Positions 46,533 through 55,053 of a stretch of DNA of 64,000 nt are shown here, one piece after another. How positions within the stretch are numbered: position 1 is the stretch's first letter; each line of letters opens with the position of its first letter. The notes under the pieces were generated by a model. The model worked only from the letters and a program-made list of their open reading frames with translations. It had not been told where the DNA came from and made no database searches. Position numbers and translations under genes: made by a program. Origin of the DNA: Alcanivorax sp. (GTDB taxonomy: Bacteria > Pseudomonadota > Gammaproteobacteria > Pseudomonadales > Alcanivoracaceae); NCBI RefSeq assembly GCF_014762765.1, contig NZ_JABURH010000131.1:1-64000 (forward strand). The letters are read 5' to 3'.

Positions 46533-47738
46533 ATGGCCATTAGACTCCCCGGATACCGCATTACCGAACGCCTTGGCAAAGGTGGCATGGCCCATGTCTT
46601 TCTCGCCACCCAGCACTCCTTCGAGCGTCAGGTTGCGATCAAGATTCTTACCCCTTCCCTTGCCCTGGATCCAAGTTTTGCCGAGCGCTTCATGCAAGAG
46701 GCCCGCACCGTAGCCAGCCTCAATCACCCCCATATCGTGCCGGTCTACGACGTGGGCGAGCATGAGGGCTATTACTATCTCAGCATGGAATATGTCACCG
46801 GCGGCAGCCTGAAGCAGCGCATCCGCAATGGCATGGAACCCAGAGAGGCAGAAACCGTTTTACGGCAACTGGCCGGTGCCCTGAACTACGCCGGCCAGCA
46901 CGGCTTCATTCACCGAGACGTTAAACCGGACAATGTGCTGTTCCGTGCCGACGGGTCGGCACTGTTGATGGATTTCGGCATCGCCGCCAACATGCTGCGC
47001 GATACCAGCGTCACCAGCACGAACAGCATCATGGGCACGCCCAAGTACATGAGCCCGGAACAGCATCGTTCCCAGCCGCTGACACCGCAGTCCGATCTCT
47101 ACTCCCTGGGCTGCGTGTTCTACGAAATGCTCACCGGACAACCGCCCTATCAGGGCGACGATGCCCAATCCATGGCACAAGCCCATTTGGACGATCCCAT
47201 CCCCCTGCTGCCATCAAAACTGCGTCATTACCAACCCTTGCTGCGCCAATTACTGGCCAAGGCACCGGCAGACCGACCGGAAAGCGGCGCCGCCATTACC
47301 GACGCCCTGGATAATCTGGAATCACCGGACCATTACACCCGGGAACGGGCCCGTTATCGCCCCCAGGAAACTGGCATCAACTCCCCTCTGGCCCCACGCC
47401 TGCGGCTGAAGGAAAGCAAGGCCGGAATGAGCTGGCGGGGCAACCTCTACCAGTATGACATCTACCTGGTAGCCGACGACTTCGAGCAATTTCAGTCTCA
47501 CTTCCCGGTACTGCGCTCCGCCCTCCAGGACTGGCACCGGCAACGAGGCTCACGCTGCAAGGGCGTCACCATCAAGGCGACCCTGCACCCCTGGATCAGT
47601 GGCCGGGTTAAGCAATATCTCAAGGAGCTCCGCCAGTCCGAAGGGCTGGAATTTCTAGGCCGGCTTCCGATTTTACTGAACCTGGTCGCCGCCGATGGCC
47701 AGCCCATTGAAAGGCTGGCTTGGGAGCCGGAATCCTGA
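46533..47738 (+). CDS. Ser/Thr protein kinase with unknown C-terminal domain
   Basis: Hanks-type (eukaryotic-like) kinase of 401 residues. Glycine loop GKGGMAHV (15-22), catalytic K37 (VAIKIL), HRDVKPDN catalytic loop, DFG in LMDFGIAAN, and APE-like SPE in KYMSPEQHRS are all intact, so it should be active. After the kinase fold (about 1-270) comes a C-terminal domain of about 120 residues I do not recognise. No transmembrane segment or PASTA repeats, so it is cytoplasmic. Likely paired with the receiver protein upstream. Confidence 0.92.
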   Translation: MAIRLPGYRITERLGKGGMAHVFLATQHSFERQVAIKILTPSLALDPSFAERFMQEARTVASLNHPHIVPVYDVGEHEGYYYLSMEYVTGGSLKQRIRNGMEPREAETVLRQLAGALNYAGQHGFIHRDVKPDNVLFRADGSALLMDFGIAANMLRDTSVTSTNSIMGTPKYMSPEQHRSQPLTPQSDLYSLGCVFYEMLTGQPPYQGDDAQSMAQAHLDDPIPLLPSKLRHYQPLLRQLLAKAPADRPESGAAITDALDNLESPDHYTRERARYRPQETGINSPLAPRLRLKESKAGMSWRGNLYQYDIYLVADDFEQFQSHFPVLRSALQDWHRQRGSRCKGVTIKATLHPWISGRVKQYLKELRQSEGLEFLGRLPILLNLVAADGQPIERLAWEPES

Positions 47739-47861
47739 CCAGGATAAAATTCTGCAAGGGTCCATTTTCCACAAAATCACTGAGCTCACCCTTCTTTATC
47801 CTGGTGAACCCGGCAATAAAAACCGGATTGTGGTGGAATCAAAGCTGAGTATGACAGACAT

Positions 47862-47888
47862 AAAAAAAGCACCAACATAGGTTGGTGC
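47862..47888 (-). terminator. Terminator of the gpsA-sixA unit
   Basis: GCACCAAC and GTTGGTGC form an 8-bp stem with a 4-nt loop; the minus-strand transcript continues into seven U residues (plus-strand AAAAAAA). It is about 195 bp after the sixA stop. Confidence 0.85.
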
Positions 47889-47907
47889 CCGAGGATCTGC
47901 CTAAGTT

Positions 47908-47933
47908 GATGCGATGCAAGGAGACATCGCATC
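47908..47933. repeat. Inverted repeat, possible REP-like element (copy 3)
   Basis: GATGCGATG-CAAGGAGA-CATCGCATC has perfect 9-bp arms. The GCGATGCAAG...CATCGC core matches the hairpin near 1.39 kb, and it too lies between convergent genes, but the CTTCC-ACAA flank is absent, so membership in the same family is weaker. Confidence 0.4.
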
Positions 47934-48082
47934 CCCCCCTTAGGGTGGTTCCGATGACACCTTCAGGAGTCTGCCATGCGTTCAAGTGCCATCAGGGCCA
48001 GATTAGGGCAATCACAAATACCCTGACCAGCACTCAACGGCGAACGGTGCAGAAAGCGTTATCAGGGGTAGGATTCGTCGGA

Positions 48083-48559
48083 TCAGCGGCCGGCAACGGC
48101 CTCTCCCGGGCTGCGCAACCACAAAAGGCGGGCACCGCCTGCGGCAGCCACATCCACATCCAGGCAGGCAACTGTTCCCACATTGAAGCCAATGCGTTCT
48201 GCAGAACTGGTCCAGCTAGCTGTGAATTGGGCCACCAGCGGCATGTGACTGACCAGCACGGTATTCTCGGCGGGGGGATTAGCAAGCAGCCAGTCGAAGA
48301 GCTGCTCAGGGTGTGCGTCCGGCACCAACTGTTCGCAGGTCACACGAGGCAGACCACCATAGACCTGCTCGATGCAGTCTGCCGTCTGCTGGGCACGCAC
48401 ATAGGGGCTGGCGATAAGTGCAGAGACGGTAATGCCATTGCTGCGCATAAGCTGCCAGTGAGCCAACAGCGCTGCTCTGCCGGTTTCGGTCAGCGGGCGC
48501 AGCGCATCGGTAGGCGCCTGGGAGACCGCCTGCCCATGCCGGCTAAGATAAAGCCTCAC
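48083..48559 (-). CDS. sixA: Phosphohistidine phosphatase SixA
   Basis: 158-residue histidine phosphatase (phosphoglycerate-mutase-like fold). The RHG motif lies at residues 7-9 (LYLSRHGQAV) and the second catalytic His in VLVSHMPLVAQF. SixA proteins dephosphorylate histidine phosphotransfer proteins, including the nitrogen PTS. The start is GTG within the gpsA stop (GTGA overlap), so translation is coupled to gpsA. Confidence 0.93.
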   Translation of the reverse strand: MRLYLSRHGQAVSQAPTDALRPLTETGRAALLAHWQLMRSNGITVSALIASPYVRAQQTADCIEQVYGGLPRVTCEQLVPDAHPEQLFDWLLANPPAENTVLVSHMPLVAQFTASWTSSAERIGFNVGTVACLDVDVAAAGGARLLWLRSPGEAVAGR

Positions 48560-49587
48560 AGCCCGGTTCCCGCCAGTTGAAACTCCACGTCGTGCTTGTA
48601 CTCCCCACTCATGAGTTGCTGGATAACCAGTTCCAGCGGCTGGCCATGGTAGACGATCTGGTACAACGCCGTGGCCAAGGGCATATAGACCCCCAGCTCG
48701 GCGGCCTTGTCGGCCACCAGCTTGATAGTGTTGATGCCTTCCGCGGTCTGCCCGAGGCTTTCCACCGCCTCTTCCAGGGTCTTGCCCTGGCCAAGCTGGA
48801 AACCGACCTGATAGTTACGAGACAGTGAAGAGCTACAGGTGGCGATCAAATCTCCTACTCCTGACAGGCCAAGGAACGTCATCGGATTAGCACCAAGCTC
48901 CACGGCAAAGCGGCTCATTTCTGCCAGAGCGCGGGTGATCATGAAGCTGCGGCTATTTTCGCCCACACCGATGGCCGCAGCCATACCGGACGCCACCGCA
49001 TAGATATTTTTCAGGGCACCGCCCAGCTCCACGCCGTAGATATCCGGGTTGTCATAGACGCGAAAATAATCGCAGCTAAGCGCCGTCTGTACTACCTGGC
49101 ACAGCTCCTCATCCGGGCTTGCCACCACGGTTCCACTGAACTTCTGCTCAACGATTTCCTTGGCCAGATTGGGGCCGCTGAGCGCGCCGATACGGGCATG
49201 GGGCCACTCCTGCTGCAGCACTTCGCTCATCAGCAGAAAACCCTCGGAATAGATACCCTTGGTACAACTGATTACCAGAGTATCCGCTGGCACCCATTCT
49301 CTGGCCTGCCGGAGAACCTCCACAAACGCCTTGCTTGGTATGGCCACAAACACCAGGGACGCCTGATCCAGTGCCTCCTCCAGGTTGTCTGTGGCGTTCA
49401 CTCCGGCGGGCAATTCTGCGCCGGGCAGATAGCGGCTGTTCTCGCGATCCAGATTAATCGCTGCAGCAGTTTCCGGGTCACGCACCCAGATATTTACCCG
49501 GTGACCATTGGCGGCCAGTATGCTGGCCATGGCGGTACCAAAACTGCCACCGCCCAGAATTGTTGCGTTATGTCTTTCCTGCTCCAT
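48556..49587 (-). CDS. gpsA: Glycerol-3-phosphate dehydrogenase [NAD(P)+]
   Basis: Makes sn-glycerol-3-phosphate from dihydroxyacetone phosphate for phospholipid synthesis. About 343 residues from MEQERHNATILGGG (AAGG upstream; the ORF track start is 12 codons early). NAD loop GGGSFGTAMA and the catalytic Lys block ALKNIYAVASGMAAAIGVGENS are intact. First gene of the gpsA-sixA unit. Confidence 0.96.
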   Translation of the reverse strand: MEQERHNATILGGGSFGTAMASILAANGHRVNIWVRDPETAAAINLDRENSRYLPGAELPAGVNATDNLEEALDQASLVFVAIPSKAFVEVLRQAREWVPADTLVISCTKGIYSEGFLLMSEVLQQEWPHARIGALSGPNLAKEIVEQKFSGTVVASPDEELCQVVQTALSCDYFRVYDNPDIYGVELGGALKNIYAVASGMAAAIGVGENSRSFMITRALAEMSRFAVELGANPMTFLGLSGVGDLIATCSSSLSRNYQVGFQLGQGKTLEEAVESLGQTAEGINTIKLVADKAAELGVYMPLATALYQIVYHGQPLELVIQQLMSGEYKHDVEFQLAGTGL

Positions 49588-49715
49588 ACGGAACACCTTG
49601 TATAGCAGCTTTTGAGGCATCATAAGCGCCCCCCGTCAGGGATACAACGCGGCAGGGCAGTTAACCGTCAACAGTGAATCATTAACAGCTACGCTCAGAA
49701 TTATTGTCATATCAG

Positions 49716-49761
49716 AACCACAAGAGGCCGCGCCAAAATAGGGGCGCGGCCTCTTGTGGTT
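49716..49761 (-). terminator. 19-bp perfect hairpin after htpG
   Basis: AACCACAAGAGGCCGCGCC and GGCGCGGCCTCTTGTGGTT form a perfect 19-bp stem with an 8-nt loop about 43 bp after the htpG stop. In the htpG direction only TTCTGATAT follows, a poor U tract, so it may act more as a 3'-end stabiliser or attenuator than a strict rho-independent terminator. Confidence 0.65.
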
Positions 49762-49803
49762 GAAAACACAGCACCCTTATCGCGCCGCGTTAACCAGCCA
49801 TTG

Positions 49804-51654
49804 TTAGCTGACTGCCTTTACCAGCATTCCCTGAAGGCGTCGTGCGGTGGCCGCCGGATCTTTAGGGAGCTGCCCTTCCGCCAACATGGCCTGATCAAGC
49901 AACAGCGCGGCCAGGTCGTCGAAACGTTCGCCCTCTTCCATCCCGGCCAACGCCTGCAACAGGGCGTGGCTCAGATTCACCTCCAGCACCGGCTTGTTTT
50001 CCGGCGCCGGTTGCCCTGCAGCTTCCAGCATGCGGCGCATCTGTGGCCCCAACTGGTCTTCGGCCAACACCAGGCAGGCCGGGGAATCCACCAGACGAGA
50101 GGTGGCCCGCACGGTTTCCACCCGTTCTGCCAGCGTGCTGCCAAGACGGCCGATCAGGGGATTATCGTTATCGGCCTTATCCTCCTCTTCGCCCAGATCC
50201 AGCTCGCCACGAGCCGCATTAACCAGCTTCACGTCCTTGTAGCTTTCCAGGTAGCTGACCATCCACTCATCCACAGGATCACTGAGCAACAGGACTTCGA
50301 TGCCCTTCTTGCGAAAGACTTCCAGATGAGGGCTGTTCTCTGCCGCTGACGGGCTGTCAGCCAACAGATAATAAATCTTGTCCTGGTCTGCCGACTTGTT
50401 CTCCAGGTAGTGATCCAGGGACGTGGTCACCTTGCCCGGCTGATTGCTACTGGCAAAGCGTAACAGGGCGGCAACCGCTTCCTGATTGTCCCGGTCTTCG
50501 CCGATACCTTCCTTGATCACCTGGCCAAACTGGGACCAGAAGGTGGCGTATTTTTCCTCATCATTGCCCAGTTTTTTGAGCATCTGCAGCACCCGTTTGG
50601 TCAGCGCTGCACGGATTTTCTGTACCGGGCCGTAGTCCTGCAACAGCTCCCGGCTCACGTTCAGTGGCAGATTTGGAGCATCAATCACACCCTTGATAAA
50701 ACGCAGGTACTGGGGCAGAAACTGCTCTGCGTCGTCCATGATAAAGACACGCTGCACATAGAGCTTAAGGCCACGATTGGCTTCCCGGTGATACAGATCA
50801 AAGGGCGCCCGGGCTGGAATATAAAGCAGGCTGGTATATTCCAGCTTGCCCTCAACCTTGTTGTGGCTCCAGCTCAGCGCATCCTGAAAATCATGGCTGA
50901 TGTGCTTGTAGAAATTCTGATACTCCTCGTCAGTGATCTCCTGACGGGGCCGCTGCCACAGGGCCGTGGCGGAATTGAGGGTTTCTGTTTTTTCCTCTTC
51001 GTCACCTTCTGCCGGGGTGACAAGCGTGATCGGAAACGCCACATGGTCCGAGTACTGGTGCACCACCTGACGGAGTTTGAAGTCATCCAGAAACTCCCTG
51101 GCATCCTTGCGCAGATGCAGAATCACCGCCGTGCCCTGCTCTGCCCGGTCAATGGTCTCAACGGTAAACTCACCCTGGCCATCGCTTTCCCAGCGAACAC
51201 CGGCAGACGCATCGGTACCCGCCTTGCGGCTTTCCACGGTTACCCGATCCGCGACAATGAACGCGGAATAGAAGCCCACGCCAAACTGACCGATAAGCTG
51301 GGCATCTTTCTTCTGATCACCACTGAGCGAAGCCAGGAATTTTTCGGTGCCAGAACGGGCGATGGTACCCAGGTTCTCGATCACCTCTTCCTCGTTCATG
51401 CCGATACCGTTATCGGCGATGGTGAGGGTGCCCGCGTCCTTGTCAATGCGCAGGCTGATAGCCGGGTCGCTCCCTGACTCAAGCAGCGACGGCTCGTCCA
51501 GTGCCTTGAAACGCAGTTTGTCACAGGCATCGGAGGCGTTGGAGATCAATTCACGAAGAAAAATTTCCCGGTTGCTATACAGGGAATGAATCATCAGGTG
51601 CAGCAGGCGGGATACTTCCGCCTGAAAACCATGGGTTTGTTTTTCTGCAGACAC
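49804..51654 (-). CDS. htpG: Chaperone HtpG (bacterial Hsp90)
   Basis: ATP-dependent chaperone, 616 residues. GHKL ATPase motifs are intact: [34 protein letters not shown] and [11 protein letters not shown]. Middle and dimerisation domains follow. The start is GTG with GAGGAG upstream. I see no obvious heat-shock promoter in the short gap before it, but I could not test this. Confidence 0.97.
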   Translation of the reverse strand: MSAEKQTHGFQAEVSRLLHLMIHSLYSNREIFLRELISNASDACDKLRFKALDEPSLLESGSDPAISLRIDKDAGTLTIADNGIGMNEEEVIENLGTIARSGTEKFLASLSGDQKKDAQLIGQFGVGFYSAFIVADRVTVESRKAGTDASAGVRWESDGQGEFTVETIDRAEQGTAVILHLRKDAREFLDDFKLRQVVHQYSDHVAFPITLVTPAEGDEEEKTETLNSATALWQRPRQEITDEEYQNFYKHISHDFQDALSWSHNKVEGKLEYTSLLYIPARAPFDLYHREANRGLKLYVQRVFIMDDAEQFLPQYLRFIKGVIDAPNLPLNVSRELLQDYGPVQKIRAALTKRVLQMLKKLGNDEEKYATFWSQFGQVIKEGIGEDRDNQEAVAALLRFASSNQPGKVTTSLDHYLENKSADQDKIYYLLADSPSAAENSPHLEVFRKKGIEVLLLSDPVDEWMVSYLESYKDVKLVNAARGELDLGEEEDKADNDNPLIGRLGSTLAERVETVRATSRLVDSPACLVLAEDQLGPQMRRMLEAAGQPAPENKPVLEVNLSHALLQALAGMEEGERFDDLAALLLDQAMLAEGQLPKDPAATARRLQGMLVKAVS

Positions 51655-51729
51655 GGCCGACTCCTCTGGGTTTAATCACCGGGGAGTAATAGGGGCAGCC
51701 GTGTTTTTTTCAAGGGGGAGGAACAGGGA

Positions 51730-52632
51730 TCAGCGCTTGATCTGATGGGCCAGGGCCGACCTCAGATCCGGAAAGCGGAACACGAAGCCCTGCTGCTCCA
51801 GGCGCCGGGGGTAGACCCGCTGCCCGCCAAGCAGAATCTCTGACTGCTCACCCAGGCCGGCACGCAGGGCCACTGAGGGTACTCGCAGAAAAGCCGGCCG
51901 CTTGACCGCACTGGCCAAGGATCGATGGAACTCACGCTGGGTAACAGGTGCCGGTGCCGTGGCATTGAACACGCCATCAATCCCCGGGGTTTCCACCGCC
52001 CGCACCAGAATCGCCACCATGTCGTCGATGTGTATCCAGCTCAACCACTGGCTACCATCGCCCAGCATGGCACCAAACCCGAGTCGGTACAGCGGTAGCA
52101 ACTTGCCAAGCATGCCACCATCACGCCCCAACACAATGCCGGTACGCACCAGGCACAAGCGCACTCCCTGACGGGATACAGGCCGGGCCGATTGCTCCCA
52201 GGCATCGCAGAGCAGATAACCGAAATCACGCTTGCGGGCTGCGCTGTCCTCAGTCAGCTCCGCATTACCGGCATCCCCGTAAAAGCCCACCGCCGAGCCG
52301 GATACCATCACCGCCGGCTTGCGCTGCAACCTGGACACCAGCCCCACCAGCGCCTGAGTAACGCCTATACGAGAATCAAACAGCACTTTTTTGCGACGTT
52401 CCGTCCAGCGCCCGGAAAACAGACTTTCACCGGCCAGGTTGATGATGCCGTCGATGGGCTCGTCATCGGCAATATCGTCCAGGGATGAAACGATACGGGT
52501 TTCCTCCGGCAACAGCTTGACTGCCCGCCGCGGACGGCGGCTGAGCACAATCAGCTCATGCCCGTGAGCCGCCAGTCTCCGGCACAGGTGTTGCCCGATA
52601 AATCCACTGCCTCCGGTAATCAGTATCTTCAA
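51730..52632 (-). CDS. TIGR01777 family NAD(P)-dependent epimerase (YfcH-like)
   Basis: 300-residue atypical extended SDR. N-terminal ITGGSGFIGQHLCRRL binds NAD(P); the C-terminal DUF1731 block LRVPSVALRAGLGEQSEILLGGQRVYP is diagnostic of the YfcH/TIGR01777 family, whose substrate is unknown (implicated in cell-division-related phenotypes in cyanobacteria and E. coli). The start is TTG overlapping the upstream stop (TTGA) with GAGG five bases before, so translation depends on the membrane protein gene upstream. Confidence 0.92.
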   Translation of the reverse strand: MKILITGGSGFIGQHLCRRLAAHGHELIVLSRRPRRAVKLLPEETRIVSSLDDIADDEPIDGIINLAGESLFSGRWTERRKKVLFDSRIGVTQALVGLVSRLQRKPAVMVSGSAVGFYGDAGNAELTEDSAARKRDFGYLLCDAWEQSARPVSRQGVRLCLVRTGIVLGRDGGMLGKLLPLYRLGFGAMLGDGSQWLSWIHIDDMVAILVRAVETPGIDGVFNATAPAPVTQREFHRSLASAVKRPAFLRVPSVALRAGLGEQSEILLGGQRVYPRRLEQQGFVFRFPDLRSALAHQIKR

Positions 52633-54251
52633 CGCGCTGCCTCAACCTTTTGAATGCTGTTCATGTCATAGAAGTATTCGATGTTGCCTGCTCCCACCGC
52701 CACACTCAAGGTCAAATGATCGTCGCTGACCGCCTGCAGGATCCCTGTGCGGGTAACAACGTCACTGGCGGTGATGGTGACAGATTTGCCAACCAGGGCA
52801 CGAAGCTCCTTCAGTCTCGCAGAAATTTCCTCTACGGGCTCCTCAGCCCTGCCGGGTTGCTCCGACTGGGTAACAGGGGACTCACTCTCATACACAACCC
52901 CGGCCTCATTGTCTGCCTCACCCTCAGAGAGCAGGTCAATACGCTGTCCAGTAGACAACGTCAGTGATTTAAGCTCCTCTGCGGACACACTACGCTCCAC
53001 ATTGCCACTACCCACATTCATCACCAGCCAAAGGCGATCGCCACTGACGCGGCGCAATACCCCGTCAAGCTGACGGCCGCTCTGGGTTTCCAGCAGCACA
53101 TTCCTGTCCACATAGGCCACCAGCTCCGGGAAGGTCTTCTCCAACGGCGGCAACGTCTGTGCCTCTTCTGGCGTCGCTTTCTCGAACACCGGTGATCTCA
53201 GGGTTGCAGTGCCCTCTCGCGGCTCAGTGATAACCCGGGTTTCCATTGACCCCGGGACCACGGCCCAGCCCACTTCGCTTTTCTCCAGGCGCACATGCCG
53301 TTGCTCCACCGCACCGTTGGTCAGTACCACCCGGGACATTACCTGACCGCTGGCCTCTGCACGTCTCAGCTGAACATGCTCAGCCTGCACAGATTCAAGG
53401 ACCCCTTCCGGGAACTGGGTTGCCAGATAATCTTCGGCCACGTACGCCAGGGTATCATCGTGGTCGAAGTGCAAATCGACAATACCGTTACGATAGCGGA
53501 GATGATTGGAATACGCCGTGAAGTCACCTACCAGAAAGCTTTTGAAACTGTCTGGCATGACCAGCACCATTGAACCGGAAAGCTGATCGGTATCCAGTGG
53601 CGCCAGTGCCAGCTCCATGCGATAGCCGCCGGAAAAAATGCGGGTTTCCGGGTAGTCCTGCCCATCCGGTTTCCAGGATAAGTGCACAACAGGCGCACCT
53701 TCATCAGAAGGGTTCACCAGCATTGTACGTCGCTCGGTTATCTTTTTCGGATCCCAGCCCAACAGGATGCGTACTTCCAGCTCGGGAAGGAAACCTTCAC
53801 CCTGGCTGGCAGTCAGCACACCATCGATCAGTGCGACCCTGTCATATCGGAATTTTTTTCCGTGCAGGCGACCGGACAGGGCTTTCCCCTGCCCCTCCAC
53901 CACCAATAACGCTGCCTCTTCAGAGGTCACAAAGGCGGTACTGGACGCCATGTTATCGCCCCTCAACACCTGGCCGGCCTGGCCCGCCAGATTCTCACGG
54001 GGAGCCAGCTCCAGTGGGTTCTGACCGGTTGCCAGGAACAGGGCAATACCGACTGCCGCGGTCAGCAAGGAAGCAACGCGCCCCAGCGCCCACCAGCGAT
54101 ATTCTTCCCAGTGTTGCTGCACCTGACCCAGGCTTGCCAGTGGAACCAGAAAAAACAGGGCGCTGTGCCCCCGGCTGCCGGCCTCGTGCATCAGGCCGAG
54201 GGTACAGATGATAAGCCCACTTACCCCGATTATGATCAGCAGTTCTGCCAT
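52629..54251 (-). CDS. Hypothetical membrane protein with duplicated C-terminal domain (540 aa)
   Basis: Not recognised as a named family. Helices at about residues 3-20, 30-45 and 57-75 anchor it; the rest is a large beta-rich region. The C-terminus carries two gap-free 54-residue copies at about 377-430 and 483-536, sharing a pattern of V...V, RxxGxL, VSxDxLxL and VGxGNxE, suggestive of small SH3/Sm-like barrels, joined by an acidic linker. The start is ATG with GAGAGAATAAG upstream. It is coupled by a 4-nt overlap to the epimerase gene. Confidence 0.8.
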   Translation of the reverse strand: MAELLIIIGVSGLIICTLGLMHEAGSRGHSALFFLVPLASLGQVQQHWEEYRWWALGRVASLLTAAVGIALFLATGQNPLELAPRENLAGQAGQVLRGDNMASSTAFVTSEEAALLVVEGQGKALSGRLHGKKFRYDRVALIDGVLTASQGEGFLPELEVRILLGWDPKKITERRTMLVNPSDEGAPVVHLSWKPDGQDYPETRIFSGGYRMELALAPLDTDQLSGSMVLVMPDSFKSFLVGDFTAYSNHLRYRNGIVDLHFDHDDTLAYVAEDYLATQFPEGVLESVQAEHVQLRRAEASGQVMSRVVLTNGAVEQRHVRLEKSEVGWAVVPGSMETRVITEPREGTATLRSPVFEKATPEEAQTLPPLEKTFPELVAYVDRNVLLETQSGRQLDGVLRRVSGDRLWLVMNVGSGNVERSVSAEELKSLTLSTGQRIDLLSEGEADNEAGVVYESESPVTQSEQPGRAEEPVEEISARLKELRALVGKSVTITASDVVTRTGILQAVSDDHLTLSVAVGAGNIEYFYDMNSIQKVEAAR

Positions 54252-54649
54252 CTTCTTATTCTCTCAACAGATGAGTCTCTCAACGGAGCGTTGAATCAGC
54301 TTCAGTGAAGCGTGTGCCGGCACGTTCTCCCTCAGGTTGACCTCTCAATGCCAGCCATTGCCATACAATCCTGCACTAAGTGACTCGAAAGCGAGCGGTT
54401 CTTAGCGGCACAGCCCGTCGAGACGTTCCCCCAAAGAGGCTCTGCGGGCTCCGGACGAAAAGGTTTTCCCAATGACCCCACTTTACAAAGCCGGGCCCGG
54501 GCATTCCAGCACTTAAGTGACTGATTTTGCTATCCGGCAGCCAGGCATGACCTCCATCACACTCCGCGTTGCCACAACCGGCTACAGCGGCAGCCGGCGC
54601 CGCCGGACGCTCTCGTCACCACCACTTATCATCGGAAATAAAAAAAAAC

Positions 54650-54678
54650 TTGTACGGGGGAAAATCAGGATATATACA
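54650..54678 (+). promoter_or_regulatory. Sigma70 promoter of the PA3496-like gene
   Basis: TTGTAC, 17-bp spacer, TATACA, preceded by an A9 tract (UP-like). Predicted transcription start is near 54685, leaving a leader of about 80 nt. Confidence 0.68.
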
Positions 54679-54681
54679 GGC

Positions 54682-54752
54682 GCTGAGGAGGTCAGGAAAC
54701 CGGAGCCCCGGACCTGACTAGCCGATTAACAGGTTGTTTGAGGAGGTCAGAC
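54682..54752 (+). promoter_or_regulatory. Structured leader with duplicated TGAGGAGGTCAG
   Basis: TGAGGAGGTCAG occurs twice (near 54684 and 54739). The first copy runs into a hairpin GTCAGG-CCGG/CCGG-CCTGAC at 54691-54718; a further AGGAGG, just before the ATG, is the true ribosome binding site. The arrangement could tune translation; function is inferred. Confidence 0.4.
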
Positions 54753-54765
54753 ACAGGAGGCCACC

Positions 54766-55002
54766 ATGAGTAACCATCGTAATGAGCAAGACCTTGATTC
54801 GGAAGATCTGCTGATGAACGAAGATTTCGATATCCTGGATGACGACACCGGTGATGAAGAGCAGGAAGAGCGCAGCGCACGTTCCCGCTCTTTCAATATG
54901 GACATGCGCCATCGCATCGAGGATCGTTTGGAGGAACGTCGCCTGAAAAAGGAACTCAATGAATACGAGTTCTTCAACCTGGACGACGACATTCTTCACT
55001 AA
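54766..55002 (+). CDS. Small acidic PA3496-family-like protein (78 aa)
   Basis: Very acidic N-terminal half (DLDSEDLLMNEDFDILDDD) and a charged helical C-terminal half, RIEDRLEERRLKKELNEYEF, that resembles the core of the Pseudomonas PA3496 family (putative envelope integrity proteins). No membrane segment. AGGAGG lies five bases before the ATG and a sigma70 promoter is present, so it is well expressed. Function unknown. Confidence 0.82.
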   Translation: MSNHRNEQDLDSEDLLMNEDFDILDDDTGDEEQEERSARSRSFNMDMRHRIEDRLEERRLKKELNEYEFFNLDDDILH

Positions 55003-55003
55003 C

Positions 55004-55034
55004 AAAAAAGGCCGGCATTTTGCCGGCCTTTTTT
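55004..55034. terminator. Bidirectional terminator between the PA3496-like gene and sucD
   Basis: AAAAAAGGCCGGCA-TTT-TGCCGGCCTTTTTT: a perfect stem with A and T runs on both sides, two bases after the plus-strand stop and 20 bp beyond the sucD stop. Confidence 0.93.
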
Positions 55035-55053
55035 GTATCAGCGCTGGTTTTGA

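Larger units (their letters stand above)
47739..48082. other. 344-bp non-coding gap between convergent genes
   Basis: Separates the kinase gene from sixA. It holds a leftward terminator hairpin and a 9-bp-arm inverted repeat resembling the REP-like elements. The short ORFs reading through it are extensions or shadows and lack ribosome binding sites. Confidence 0.65.
54252..54765. other. 514-bp non-coding gap
   Basis: Divergent region between the 540-residue membrane protein and the PA3496-like gene. The right end holds a promoter and a hairpin leader. The middle has two near-copies of GCACTTAAGTGACT/GCACTAAGTGACT about 137 bp apart and an AGCCCG...CGGGCT inverted repeat. A small RNA is possible but cannot be assigned to a family by eye. 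Confidence 0.5.

Noticed and set aside
47695-47880. 61-residue ORF running past the kinase stop
   Set aside because: Starts inside the kinase gene in another frame without a ribosome binding site and ends in the terminator; not a credible gene.
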